Source of the DNA: Halopseudomonas sabulinigri
Lineage (GTDB): Bacteria > Pseudomonadota > Gammaproteobacteria > Pseudomonadales > Pseudomonadaceae
Direction: 5' to 3'
Assembly: GCF_900105255.1 (NCBI RefSeq)
Contig: NZ_LT629763.1
Location: forward strand, 496,001-560,000
Length of the DNA stretch: 64,000 nt
This document shows, piece by piece, positions 34,455-43,663 of the stretch (position 1 is its first letter; each line of letters starts with the position of its first letter). The notes under the pieces were generated by a model, which saw only the letters and a list, made by a program, of their open reading frames with translations, did no database searches and had not been told where the DNA came from. The position numbers and the translations under genes were made by a program.

Positions 34455-34868
34455 ATGATTGTTCTGTCCAACGAGGTTCAACTGGGAGACTGGGAGGTGG
34501 ATATTTCCGCCGTCCGCTCTCAGGGTGCGGGCGGCCAGAACGTCAACAAGGTGGCCAGCGCCATCCATCTGCGCTTTGACATTCAACGTTCCAGTCTGCC
34601 GCCGTTCTACAAGGAGCGGTTGTTGCGCCTGTCTGATCAGCGCATCACCAAGGACGGCGTGATTATCATCAAGGCGCAGCAGTTCCGTACTCAGGAGATG
34701 AACCGTGACGACGCGATCGAGCGTCTGCGTGAGCTGATTCTCAGCGCGATAGTGGTGCAAAAGAAGCGCCGGCCGACACGCCCGACCCGTGGTTCTCAGG
34801 TAAGGCGAGTGGACAGCAAGGTAAAGCGGGGGCAGGCCAAGCAGTTGCGTGGGAGGGTAGACATTTAG
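34455..34868 (+). CDS. arfB: Alternative ribosome-rescue factor ArfB (YaeJ)
   Basis: 137 aa from ATG 34455. The GGQ peptidyl-tRNA hydrolase motif lies in RSQGAGGQNVNKV, followed by the release-factor core (SAIHLRFDIQRSSLP). The basic tail (VQKKRRPTRPTRGSQVRR ... VKRGQAKQLRG) threads into the empty mRNA channel of stalled ribosomes. Length and motifs match the family. Monocistronic. Confidence 0.95.
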   Translation: MIVLSNEVQLGDWEVDISAVRSQGAGGQNVNKVASAIHLRFDIQRSSLPPFYKERLLRLSDQRITKDGVIIIKAQQFRTQEMNRDDAIERLRELILSAIVVQKKRRPTRPTRGSQVRRVDSKVKRGQAKQLRGRVDI

Positions 34869-34979
34869 CGCTGTTAGAAGGTTTTCCAGCTTGCTGTAAG
34901 GTTGTCGGTAGGCAACCTGGCTTGAAATGCAGCACCACCCTGGCATCAGACGCGGCCCAGACTCAATCTCGGTAGTGCT

Positions 34980-35837
34980 TCAATCTTCCTCTTCTGCATC
35001 CCGCAAGCGTTCCTGCCGAGCGGCTTCCTCCTCCAGCACCGCCCGAATCTCTGCTACTACGCTGTCTACGTCAGCTTCTCCCTCGGGATCAGCAAAATGC
35101 CCGGTAAGCTCCGTTTCCGGTGTGAGCTTGCCTTCTTCGTACAAAGACCACATCTCGGCAGCATAACGACTGTCGAGCAGGTCGGGAGCGTACTGACCGT
35201 AATACTCGGTCATGTTGCGCACATCGCGGTCCAGCATCTTGCGCGCGTTGTTGTTGGCGGCGGCGTCCACGGCCTGCGGCAGGTCGATGATGACCGGGCC
35301 GTAGGCGTCCACCAGTACATTGAATTCGGAGAGATCGCCGTGTACCAGGCCGGCGCAAAGCATCAGTTTGACGTACTCCATGACCACGGCATGGTCCTCA
35401 CGTGCCTGTTCGGCCGACATGGAGACATCATTAAGGCGGGGGGCGACATCACCGTCATCATCGGTGACCAGTTCCATCAGCAGTACGCCGTCGAAGCAGC
35501 CATAGGGCGTAGGCACGCGGGCACCGATGGCAGCGAGGCGATAGAGCGCGTCTACTTCGGCATTCTGCCAAGCCGACTCCTGTTGGTCGCGACCGAATTT
35601 GGAGCCCTTTTCCATTGCGCGGGCGCGGCGTGAATTGCGCACCTTGCGGCCTTCCTGATAGAGCACGGCCTGTTTGAAACTGCGCTTGGCGGCTTCCTTG
35701 TAGACCTTGGCGCAGCGAATCTCATCCCCGCAGCGAACAACGAAGACGGCGGCTTCCTTGCCGCTCATCAGGGGACGTATGACCTCGTCGATGAGGCCGT
35801 CTTCTACCAGTGGTTGCAAACGCTTGGGGATCTTCAT
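34980..35837 (-). CDS. RIO1-like serine protein kinase
   Basis: 285 aa. RIO signature elements: SGKEAAVFVV (loop and lysine region), VHGDLSEFNVLV (catalytic loop, HGD..N) and VIIDLPQAVD (metal-binding D). The C-terminus is strongly acidic (EEEAARQERLRDAEEED). Bacterial RIO kinases are uncharacterised; archaeal and eukaryotic homologues act in ribosome maturation. ATG 35837 begins MKIPKRLQPLVEDGLIDEVI. Convergent with arfB. Confidence 0.92.
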   Translation of the reverse strand: MKIPKRLQPLVEDGLIDEVIRPLMSGKEAAVFVVRCGDEIRCAKVYKEAAKRSFKQAVLYQEGRKVRNSRRARAMEKGSKFGRDQQESAWQNAEVDALYRLAAIGARVPTPYGCFDGVLLMELVTDDDGDVAPRLNDVSMSAEQAREDHAVVMEYVKLMLCAGLVHGDLSEFNVLVDAYGPVIIDLPQAVDAAANNNARKMLDRDVRNMTEYYGQYAPDLLDSRYAAEMWSLYEEGKLTPETELTGHFADPEGEADVDSVVAEIRAVLEEEAARQERLRDAEEED

Positions 35838-35936
35838 AGCGCCCTTATACCCTAAATGGATAGAGGGTGTTAAGTGGCGCTGTAAATGTTGCCCTTAGTT
35901 CCTTGAATTAACTCATAAAGCGCGCTGTTTTCCAGC

Positions 35937-37691
35937 TTAAATCGGAGCATTCGCGAGCGTGCGGTTGGCGCTGCCGGGCAGGCTGACGAGCGTTTTGCTG
36001 CGGCTATCGTCCACCACATAGTCGCTGGACTTCACGGTGCTGACAAAGCGCCAGTCGGCGCGTGCCTCGTCTGCGGTGAAGGTCACCAGCAGGTAGCCTC
36101 GCTGGCTGGCATTGAGGTACTCCAGGTCATCCACCAGCGTGGTGATCGCCTGTTCGGCGCTGGGGATGGCTGCGGCGGGCAGGCCGAGGTAGCTTTCCAG
36201 TCCGGGCGAGGTGACGCCGGCAGTAGCAAACTCGACACCCACCGGCTCACCCGCCAGGGTGCTGAGGTTGTTGGCCCAGGCGTTATGGGTATCGCCGGCG
36301 AGTACCACCAGGTTTTTGTCCAGGCTGCGGGCCAGGCCGAAGATCACTTCGCGTTCGTAGGCATAACCATCCCAGGCATCCAGGTTATAGGGGATCACGG
36401 TATTGACGCGGGCAATCTCCGCCGGCGTCAGGCTCGGGTCGCCGGCCTGAACGCGCAGCTTGAGGGTAACCAGCTCGGTGAGTGAGCTTGCCAGATCGGC
36501 GCCGGCTGGGTTGCTCAGCGCCGTCAGCATCTCTGCCGGCAACAGCATACGGCCCATCAGTACCTGTTGGCCCAACACCTGCCAGGTAGCGGTGGATACC
36601 GCTATCTGGCTTTGCAGCCAGTTCATCTGCGCCTGGCCAAGCAGGGTGCGACTTGGTGCGCTGACATCGGCGGTGAACGCCGCAGCGTCAAATCCGGTAG
36701 GGGTGTAGTAATTGGCGTAGTTGAGCTGCTCGTCACGGCCGATGATGCGAGTGTCGAGCATGTGCAGGCTGACCAGGTCGCCGAAATCGAAGCTGCGGTA
36801 GATGGTCAGCTCATCGTCCTCGCTGGCGGGGCGCACTGGCAGCCATTCGAAGTAGGCTTGCAGCGCGGCCAGCTTGCGCTGGGTAAAGTCACCTTCGCCT
36901 TCGTTATGGTTTTCGGCGCCGTCTTTCCAGGTATCGTTCGCTACCTCGTGGTCATCCCACACGGCGATAAAGGGGGCGGCGGCGTGCAGCGCCTGCAGGT
37001 CGGCATCGCCGCGGTACAGCGCGTAGCGCTTACGGTAATCCTCGAGACTGAACAGTTCGCCGTTGTTGTCTTGCGGCAGACTGCGGCCCAGCGCGGCGGC
37101 GTCTTCAGTGGCGTAGCCGCCGGTGCCATATTCGTAAATGTAATCGCCCAGGTGCAGCACGGCGTCGAGATCCGATTCCTGTGCGGCCTGCGAATAGGCA
37201 TGGAAGTAACCGGCCGGGAAGTTGGAGCACGAGAGCACGGCGAAGCGCACTTGCTCAATTCCGGTGGCGGGCAGGGTTTTCATTTTTCCAGCCGCCGAGA
37301 CCTGATCTGCTGCCTTGAATCGATAGAAGTAGCTTTGGCCGGGCGTGAGGTTCTGTACATCAACCTTGAGCGTGTAATCGCGCGCCTCGCCGGTGCTGGC
37401 GGTACCGCTGTGCAACAGGTCGGTAAAGGCTGCATCGCTGGCGACTTCCCAGCTTACTTCAACATCGGCGGTTGAGCTGTCCTTGGGCGTGACACGCGTC
37501 CAGATCATGATCCGGTCCGCCAGCGGATCGCCACTGGCAATGCCGTGCTCAAATGCCAGCTGGCGCGCTGGTGTAGCGTCTGATGAAGATGAGCTGCTGC
37601 TCAGGCAGCCCTGCAGGCCAGTGGATACCACCACACCGCCCAATGCCAACGCCGATGCACGAAGAAAATCCCGCCGAGTAAAACCAGCCAT
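35937..37691 (-). CDS. phoD: PhoD-type alkaline phosphatase/phosphodiesterase (Tat-exported)
   Basis: 584 aa. The N-terminus carries a twin-arginine signal (TRRDFLRASALALGG) that runs into LQGC followed by LSSSSSSSD, so it may be a Tat-exported lipoprotein. The catalytic PhoD domain has VLHLGDYIYEYG, AVWDDHEVANDTW and VVLAGDTHNAWA, which coordinate iron and calcium. A fibronectin-like N-terminal domain (about 45-140) precedes it. It releases phosphate from mono- and diesters outside the cytoplasm; no Pho box was recognised upstream. Confidence 0.93.
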   Translation of the reverse strand: MAGFTRRDFLRASALALGGVVVSTGLQGCLSSSSSSSDATPARQLAFEHGIASGDPLADRIMIWTRVTPKDSSTADVEVSWEVASDAAFTDLLHSGTASTGEARDYTLKVDVQNLTPGQSYFYRFKAADQVSAAGKMKTLPATGIEQVRFAVLSCSNFPAGYFHAYSQAAQESDLDAVLHLGDYIYEYGTGGYATEDAAALGRSLPQDNNGELFSLEDYRKRYALYRGDADLQALHAAAPFIAVWDDHEVANDTWKDGAENHNEGEGDFTQRKLAALQAYFEWLPVRPASEDDELTIYRSFDFGDLVSLHMLDTRIIGRDEQLNYANYYTPTGFDAAAFTADVSAPSRTLLGQAQMNWLQSQIAVSTATWQVLGQQVLMGRMLLPAEMLTALSNPAGADLASSLTELVTLKLRVQAGDPSLTPAEIARVNTVIPYNLDAWDGYAYEREVIFGLARSLDKNLVVLAGDTHNAWANNLSTLAGEPVGVEFATAGVTSPGLESYLGLPAAAIPSAEQAITTLVDDLEYLNASQRGYLLVTFTADEARADWRFVSTVKSSDYVVDDSRSKTLVSLPGSANRTLANAPI

Positions 37692-37785
37692 GCTGTTGCT
37701 CCCTTTGCTGAACTCAGATTGAGGTAAATGCGGGGGAATAATGGCAAGGCTGTGTGACAGGTTGAGGAAGGCGGCTCAGCGGGGG

Positions 37786-38832
37786 TTAATCAGGCTCAAT
37801 AAACCACTCTTCAATGGCCTGGCGGGTGAGTTCTTGCCGCTCGTCTGGCCGCGGCGTCCAGTTGCGCCAGCATCGGGTGGCGTGGGTAAGAAACTCGAAC
37901 AGCGGCAGGTGCTGCCGCAGCACGCGCTGCTTGCGGTGGCTGATCACCGGGTTGAAGTAACCGAAATAGTCGAACATCTGGCGTGGGTTCTTGCGCACCC
38001 AGAGCCAGGAACCCATCTCCAGCGTGAACGGCAGGAACAGGTTGTCGGGGTGCTGTTCCAGCCCGCTATCGTACAGGTGATCCCAGAGGTCGCCGTGGGT
38101 GGTGTAATTGATCGACTGGGGTTCGATGATGTACGGGTGGTGGTTGGGATAGGTCTGCTCGAACAGCCGCTTGAGGCGCAACACCTCGGCTATATGAGCG
38201 ATGGGCTTGTGACTGCGTGCGTAGCTGCACCAGAGCCGATCACGCCGACCGAAGCCGCTGTGGCAATCCACGCTGATGGCAAAGGGCGAGCGCTGCATGC
38301 GCTCCTGAACGACTTTCACCACCGCCGCCGATTCGGGTTCCATGGGTGAGCCCAACTTGCCGCGATACCAGGGCAGGCGCTTGCTGATGCGGTGACCGCT
38401 GACCAGCCAGGGCACCGGCCCCATGGCATCCACCGGTGCGTTGCGCATCAGGTCTACGCCATTGAGGTTGCTGCGTCTGTGATGCCAGATACCGCCGGGG
38501 TTGATCATCGGCATAAATAGTAGCCGCACGCGCTCGAGCTGCTCGCGTAGCTGATCATCCCAGTCAAGACGGTGCACCAGGCTGTGCAGCCAGGAAATCA
38601 GCACCTGGGTGCCGATACGTTCAACGCCGTGCACACCACCAAAGAAACCGATAACCGGGGCATTGGGTGAACGGCTGCCCAGCTCAATAACCCGCACGGG
38701 TATGCTCAACTCGCCGATGGGAACGTGCAGCGGTGTGGTCACTCGAATGTGGCGTGCGGCCTGGTGCAGCAGGCGTTCCAGCTGGGTATGTTCGGGGAGG
38801 TGGCGTTGGATCTGGTGGAGCGCGTCGGTCAT
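37786..38832 (-). CDS. M14-like zinc carboxypeptidase family protein
   Basis: 348 aa. FFGGVHGVERIGTQV gives the H-x-x-E zinc ligands, INPGG the substrate-binding segment, VDCHSGFG the third zinc histidine, and FTLEMGSW the catalytic glutamate. No signal peptide, so it is cytoplasmic or released; it fits the DUF2817-like or succinylglutamate-desuccinylase-like branch. ATG 38832 is chosen over TTG 38847; neither has a clear ribosome site. Substrate unknown. Confidence 0.85.
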   Translation of the reverse strand: MTDALHQIQRHLPEHTQLERLLHQAARHIRVTTPLHVPIGELSIPVRVIELGSRSPNAPVIGFFGGVHGVERIGTQVLISWLHSLVHRLDWDDQLREQLERVRLLFMPMINPGGIWHHRRSNLNGVDLMRNAPVDAMGPVPWLVSGHRISKRLPWYRGKLGSPMEPESAAVVKVVQERMQRSPFAISVDCHSGFGRRDRLWCSYARSHKPIAHIAEVLRLKRLFEQTYPNHHPYIIEPQSINYTTHGDLWDHLYDSGLEQHPDNLFLPFTLEMGSWLWVRKNPRQMFDYFGYFNPVISHRKQRVLRQHLPLFEFLTHATRCWRNWTPRPDERQELTRQAIEEWFIEPD

Positions 38833-39667
38833 GATTGGCCCGGGCAAGGTGTGTTTTTACCCTAGCGGGAATGTATGACAGTTGGATGATGGTTGTGTTG
38901 CTTGCTGAGCTAATGGATGGGGAACGCATTCAAATACATGGGTGACATGTGTTGAGCTGTATTTATTGCTGTTTACAGCGTATCTATTTGTTTTATCTGG
39001 TTATTGTGCTCTGGTGTTGTACGCCTTTCGCCTTGCCGGCGAGTCACTTTTCTTTGCTTGGCCATCGAGCCGTAACCAAAAGAAAGGTCGCGACCAGCTT
39101 GGGCCCCACCAAGCTGGCCTTCGGCTTCTCTGCGTTACTCGGTGCCGAGCGGCGCCGCGAAAACTCGCTTCGCTCAGACAACTCGCGACGCTTTATCGCT
39201 CGGCCCCTGCGTTACTCGACAGCTTGGATGGGGATAAACGGCCGGAGAAAGGCGTGATTTTCAGGTCTCGTGATTTGGTCTAAGTTTGAAAACCCCAAAT
39301 CAGCCGTTTGCAAGGACTAGAATATCCCATCTGAGCGGGCGAGTAGCGCAGAACTGACGGGAAAAAGGCGCTTGCGATGTCTGAGCGAAGCGAGTTTGCA
39401 AGCGTCCCCGGCAGGTCGAGCAACGCAGCGAACCCGAAGGGCCGCGCAGCTGGGTGCCCGGGGGGATTGCTAAGGGGGGTCGGGCAAACGGTCCCCCTTG
39501 GCTCGCCTAGAGGCGAAAACGGTAGTGAGCTAAACCCCGCAGCTCGAAGCTTGGGAAAAAATGCCAAACCACCACATCCTAGCCGTAGGGTGGGTGGCCA
39601 GAGCCACCCACCATGGCGAACAATCCTGCGGCGTTGTCCGCCTTACAAAACCGTTAGCACGGCTAAC
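38833..39667. other. Long intergenic region with inverted repeats, no gene
   Basis: About 830 bases. Reading frames here are short, low in typical coding character and mutually related on opposite strands because of the repeat pair at 39030-39560. I recognise no protein family, promoter or RNA gene. Confidence 0.6.
39030..39560. repeat. Two inverted copies of an interspersed repeat
   Basis: The left copy (about 39030-39245) and the reverse complement of the right copy (about 39300-39560) share order and sequence: CTGCGTTACTCG versus CTGCGTTGCTCG, then the exact 20-mer at 39161-39180 found inverted at 39378-39397. Both then continue through CTGCG(T/C)TACTCG and GATGGG. The arms are imperfect and spaced by about 80 bases. 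Confidence 0.75.
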
Positions 39668-40885
39668 TCAATCCACCAAAGCCCCATTGATGATCGCCCG
39701 CAACTCCTGCCGCACCGCATAGGTAGAAGATGGAATCAGCTGCGTCATAAAGATCATCAGCACATCCTCGACCGGGTCGATAAAGAAGTTGGTACTGGCC
39801 ATGCCTCCCCAACCGTATTCCCCCACCGAACCGTTAGTCTGCGACTTGGCCACATCGGTCTTGACCGAAAAGCCCAGGCCAAAGCCGGTGCCGTCATAGG
39901 GCGTTTCGCTGAAGGAGCCGATGGCCACGCCGGGCAGGTCCTGATTGCCCGGCAGGTGGTTCATGCGCATGAACTCCAGCGTTTTGCGGCCGATGATGCG
40001 AGCACCGTCCAGCTCGCCGCCGTTGGCCAGTGCCTGGGCGAAGCGGTAGTAGTCATCAATACAGGAAACCAGGCCGCCACCGCCGGACAAATAGCCGTGG
40101 GCTTTGGCAAAGGCCGAGTTCTGCGGGTCGTCCTGCAGGCTGAAGGTGTCGCCGGGTTGATATTGATAGCAGGCGGCGAAGCGATGAAGCTTGTCCTGTG
40201 GCACGGTGAAGAAGGTATCCGGCATGCCCAGTGGCTGGAAGATATGTTTGGCGAAGTACTCATCCAGGCTCAGGCCGGAGAGTACCTGGACCAGGTAGCC
40301 GCACACATCGGTGGCGACCGAGTAGCCCCAGGCGGTGCCTGGAGAAAACTCCAGCGGCAGGCGCGACAGTTCGTCGATCAACCTGTCCAGAGTATGACCA
40401 GGGCCGCCATCGAGTTTCAGGCTGCGGTAGGCAGCGTCGACGTTGGTTCGGTTCATAAAGCCGTAGGTCAGGCCCGATTGGTGGGTCAGCAAGTCGCGGA
40501 TGCTCATTGGGCGTTCGGGCGCGGTGGTCAGCATCTGCGGGTGGCTGCCGGTCTTGTAGACGCGCAGGTCTTTCCAGGCGGGGATGTATTTGTGCACCGG
40601 CTCATCAAGCAGAAAGCGACCCTGTTCGTACAACTGCATCAGCGCAATCGAGGTGATGGGCTTGGTCATGGAGTAAATGCGGAACAGGGTGTCGCGCTCC
40701 ACGGCCAGCCCGCGCTCCACGTCGCGCAGGCCCTGCGCCTTCAGCCAGGTGATTTCGCCGCGACGGGCGACCAGCGTCAAAGTGCCGGGCAGCTTGCCGG
40801 GTTCAAGGTAGGCGCGTTGCAGGTGGTCGCCAATGCGATCCAGACGGGTAACGTCCATTCCGGCGATGCAGGTGCTCTGTTCCAT
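39668..40885 (-). CDS. Class C beta-lactamase-fold serine hydrolase (esterase-like)
   Basis: 405 aa, no signal peptide. The SxxK catalytic box is [15 protein letters not shown]; the second-box tyrosine is in [17 protein letters not shown]; the third box is poorly defined. This pattern is usual for EstB-type esterases and D-aminopeptidase-like hydrolases, not true antibiotic-resistance enzymes, which are exported. ATG 40885 begins [20 protein letters not shown]. It probably hydrolyses small esters or amides in the cytoplasm. Confidence 0.88.
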   Translation of the reverse strand: MEQSTCIAGMDVTRLDRIGDHLQRAYLEPGKLPGTLTLVARRGEITWLKAQGLRDVERGLAVERDTLFRIYSMTKPITSIALMQLYEQGRFLLDEPVHKYIPAWKDLRVYKTGSHPQMLTTAPERPMSIRDLLTHQSGLTYGFMNRTNVDAAYRSLKLDGGPGHTLDRLIDELSRLPLEFSPGTAWGYSVATDVCGYLVQVLSGLSLDEYFAKHIFQPLGMPDTFFTVPQDKLHRFAACYQYQPGDTFSLQDDPQNSAFAKAHGYLSGGGGLVSCIDDYYRFAQALANGGELDGARIIGRKTLEFMRMNHLPGNQDLPGVAIGSFSETPYDGTGFGLGFSVKTDVAKSQTNGSVGEYGWGGMASTNFFIDPVEDVLMIFMTQLIPSSTYAVRQELRAIINGALVD

Positions 40886-41088
40886 GGGAAATTCCGGTTA
40901 TTGATCAATGACTTGATAGTAGCCTGTCTGCGTTGCCAACAGAAACCCCCGAGAGCCGCGAATGACGCATCATGCAGCGCTCTGATGCGGCTAGAAAAAT
41001 AGTTGTTTATGGCCGCTGAAATCCGTTGTTAAGCGCCCTGAATTCGGTGTAAAAAGCCGCACCGAAGCAAAATGAGGGTTGCGATGAA

Positions 41089-41466
41089 ATGAGCGAACAA
41101 TCGCCCTGTCTGAATTGCGGTGCCTGTTGCGCCACTTTCAGGGTTTCTTTTTATTGGGGCGAGACAGACAGCGCGCCCGGCGGTGACGTACCCACCCAGC
41201 TTACCGAACAGATTTCCCCTTATCGCGCCTGCATGCAAGGTACCAACCAGCCCAAGCCGCGCTGTGTTGCGCTATTGGGCACCGTGGGTGAGGGCACGCG
41301 TTGCAGTATTTATGAAAAGCGTTCCAGCCCGTGCCGTGACTTTCCCTATCACGGTGAAAATGGCGTAGACAGCCCGGGTTGCCAGCAGGCGAGGGCGGCG
41401 CACGGGTTACCGCCGCTCCCGGATAGCCCACTTCGCCCCCGGCTGGTGCCGATCATCGCCGCCTGA
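41089..41466 (+). CDS. YkgJ-family cysteine-cluster protein
   Basis: 125 aa. CLNCGACC near the N-terminus, with further cysteines at [25 protein letters not shown] and PGCQQ, matches the CxxCxxCC cluster proteins thought to bind zinc or an Fe-S centre. Small cytoplasmic protein of unknown role. Its stop lies 7 nt from the convergent stop of the zinc-peptidase gene. Confidence 0.9.
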   Translation: MSEQSPCLNCGACCATFRVSFYWGETDSAPGGDVPTQLTEQISPYRACMQGTNQPKPRCVALLGTVGEGTRCSIYEKRSSPCRDFPYHGENGVDSPGCQQARAAHGLPPLPDSPLRPRLVPIIAA

Positions 41467-41472
41467 GCGGGG

Positions 41473-42642
41473 TCACGCAGCAGCTGCCTCGGCCGGCTGG
41501 CCGGCGCTGGCGACCACTGAGTGCACCAGGTACAGCTTGCGCATGCTGTCCACCGTCAGCACGAAGGGATAGATATCCTGCTGGCCCATGCTGCGGGCCA
41601 GTACGTTGAGCACACTGCTCAGCTGCACCCAACGGTTAACAAAGGCAAGAAAGCGCTGACGGTCATCCTCGCCGTGTTCCAGTGCGGCCAGCTGGCTGCT
41701 GTCGAACGGGTCGGTTTGCAGTGTCAGGGTGTCGAGCTGCAGGCCGAAGTCCAGTGCGGCATTCAGGGTATCGGTCATGTGCAGATAGTGCGCCCAGGTC
41801 TCGGCCCAGTCTTCCCAGGGGTGGGTGGCGGCGTAGCTGCTGATGAAGTGATCTTTCCAGTTGGCTGGCGGGCCATCGTTGTAATGGCGCTTGAGGGCTT
41901 CCTGATAGTCCTGCCGATCATCGCCAAACAGGGCGCGGCAGGGTTCCAGCCAATGGGTGTCGCGTACCAGTCGATCCCAGTAGTAATGGCCGCTCTCGTG
42001 ACGAAAATGGCCCAGCATGGTGCGGTAGGGCTCATGCATATTGACGCGCATGCGCTCCCGGTGGGCAGGGTCGGCTTCATCAATGTTCAGCGTGATCATG
42101 CCGTTCATGTGGCCGGTCATGACCGGGTCTTCGCCAGGTTGCTGGCGCAGAAAGTCGAAGCCTAGGCCCTGCTCCGGATCAACACTGCGAGGAATGACCG
42201 GCAACCCCAGCATTAATAACTGGGCGACCAGACGGCGTTTGGCGACCTCGGTTTCGTGCCAGAGGCGGGCGTTTTCGTCCAGGCTCAGGTCCGGGATGGT
42301 CTCGTTCAGCGCGCAGGCAAGGCAAAAGGGTGAGCTGGTGTCGCCGGTTACCAGCCAGTTGCAGGCAGCCGGCGCCGTCAAGTTCTGACAGCGGCGATAA
42401 TGGCGCCTGGGCTGCTCGGTATCGGCCTGTAGATGCCAGCAACCCTCTTCACTGGCGGCTTCCAGGCTGAACAAGCTGCCTTTCAATGGGTGGTAACCCA
42501 GCTCTGCCCCGCAGCGCAGACACTGGGTGTTGTTGAAGAACACCGCCTGGCCACACTGACAGCGCTGTACCTGACCGGTTGCCTGGTAGTCGAACAGCTG
42601 CTGGCCTTCGGTCGCACGGACCAACTGATCAAAATAACTCAT
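41473..42642 (-). CDS. Zinc-binding metallopeptidase (COG4307-like)
   Basis: 389 aa. An N-terminal zinc ribbon (CQCGQAVFFNNTQCLRCG, residues about 28-45) is followed by a second cysteine group (CQNLTAPAACNW, FCLAC). The peptidase core has HFRHESGHYYWDRL, an HExxH-type site, and a downstream acidic WEDWAETWAHYLH. This family accompanies the alpha-E/ATP-grasp genes in other proteobacteria and is predicted to cleave their peptide product. Third gene of the minus-strand operon, 46 nt after the alpha-E gene. Confidence 0.88.
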   Translation of the reverse strand: MSYFDQLVRATEGQQLFDYQATGQVQRCQCGQAVFFNNTQCLRCGAELGYHPLKGSLFSLEAASEEGCWHLQADTEQPRRHYRRCQNLTAPAACNWLVTGDTSSPFCLACALNETIPDLSLDENARLWHETEVAKRRLVAQLLMLGLPVIPRSVDPEQGLGFDFLRQQPGEDPVMTGHMNGMITLNIDEADPAHRERMRVNMHEPYRTMLGHFRHESGHYYWDRLVRDTHWLEPCRALFGDDRQDYQEALKRHYNDGPPANWKDHFISSYAATHPWEDWAETWAHYLHMTDTLNAALDFGLQLDTLTLQTDPFDSSQLAALEHGEDDRQRFLAFVNRWVQLSSVLNVLARSMGQQDIYPFVLTVDSMRKLYLVHSVVASAGQPAEAAAA

Positions 42643-42688
42643 CTGTCTCTACCTGTAGCATGCGCCGGCGCGCTGACGCGCCCTTGGC

Positions 42689-43660
42689 TTAAGATTGCGA
42701 TTGCGACTGAGTCTGCGCGCTTTCTTCCGGTTGCGCAAAGTAGGTCTGGCGAATGGCGTCATGCAGCTCGTCGAAGTCGACCTGAATCTCGTCGACAAAG
42801 GCGTGCAGGCGATCCGGCTCGGCGGCGAGCACCGCAATTTCTGCTTTGGCCAGATCCTGCCGGCAGGTTTCTACTTCGCTCAATGCGGCTTCATGCCGAG
42901 GCAATGTCAGCAACGCATTGGCCAGGCGCTCCAGCGCACAGGCCACGCTGCGCGGGAACAGCTGATCCTGCAGCAGAAACTGCAGCACGTCCGGCCCGCG
43001 GATGCGCAAACGCACATGCTGGCGGTACATCTGATAGCCGCTGAGCGACTTGAGCACACTCATCCACTGCAAGGTCTCGAACGGCGTGAGATCCTCAGGT
43101 GTGCGCGGCAACAGGTTGGCCGAGCGCACATCAAGTACGCGGGTGGTCATGTCGGCCCGTTCCAGTTGACGACCGAGCATCAGGAAGGAGCGCACCTGCG
43201 TGTAGCTTAGGGTGCTTTCAATCAGCCCGTTGACTGTTTGACAGCTGCGGATCACTCGGCCAAGGAAGGCGTCGCGCCGGCGCGGGGTAATGCCCGAGCC
43301 CACCTGTTCCTTGACGTTCAGATACATCTGGTTGACCTCTTCCCAGATCTCGCGGGGGATCACATCGCGGGTGGTACGCAGGTTCTCGCGGGCAGCGCTC
43401 AGCGAACTGAGAATGGAGCCGGGATATCGCCGGTCACCGCACATGAAGGTCAGCACGCTGGCTTCATCGCGAGTGGGGTAATGCTCGTCAAACAGTTCGT
43501 CGTTGCCGGTGATGGCGATGATTTCCGACCACCCCAGTTCAGTGGTGCGTGGCAAGTCGAGCAACAGGTGGCTGTTGACGCTCAGTAGGCGCGCGGTATC
43601 TTCGGCGCGTTCGAGGTAGCGGGCCAGCCAGTACACATTTTCGGCTACACGTGAAAGCAT
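42689..43660 (-). CDS. Alpha-E domain protein (COG2307)
   Basis: 323 aa, all helical. It starts MLSRVAENVYWLARYLERAE, the alpha-E signature with E-D pairs; conserved SVLKSLSGYQMYRQ and FLLLGRQLERADMTTRVLD-like blocks follow (here FLMLGRQLERADMTTR). The domain is always paired or fused with the circularly permuted ATP-grasp. The C-terminal 20 residues are Q/S/E-rich. It starts 3 nt after the ATP-grasp stop, so translation is coupled. Confidence 0.93.
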   Translation of the reverse strand: MLSRVAENVYWLARYLERAEDTARLLSVNSHLLLDLPRTTELGWSEIIAITGNDELFDEHYPTRDEASVLTFMCGDRRYPGSILSSLSAARENLRTTRDVIPREIWEEVNQMYLNVKEQVGSGITPRRRDAFLGRVIRSCQTVNGLIESTLSYTQVRSFLMLGRQLERADMTTRVLDVRSANLLPRTPEDLTPFETLQWMSVLKSLSGYQMYRQHVRLRIRGPDVLQFLLQDQLFPRSVACALERLANALLTLPRHEAALSEVETCRQDLAKAEIAVLAAEPDRLHAFVDEIQVDFDELHDAIRQTYFAQPEESAQTQSQSQS

Positions 43661-43663
43661 GAT

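Noticed and set aside
39377-41002. Plus-strand ORF of 541 codons across the serine-hydrolase gene
   Set aside because: It is the antisense of the hydrolase, whose catalytic SMTK and conserved segments are on the minus strand; the 5' part is repeat DNA.
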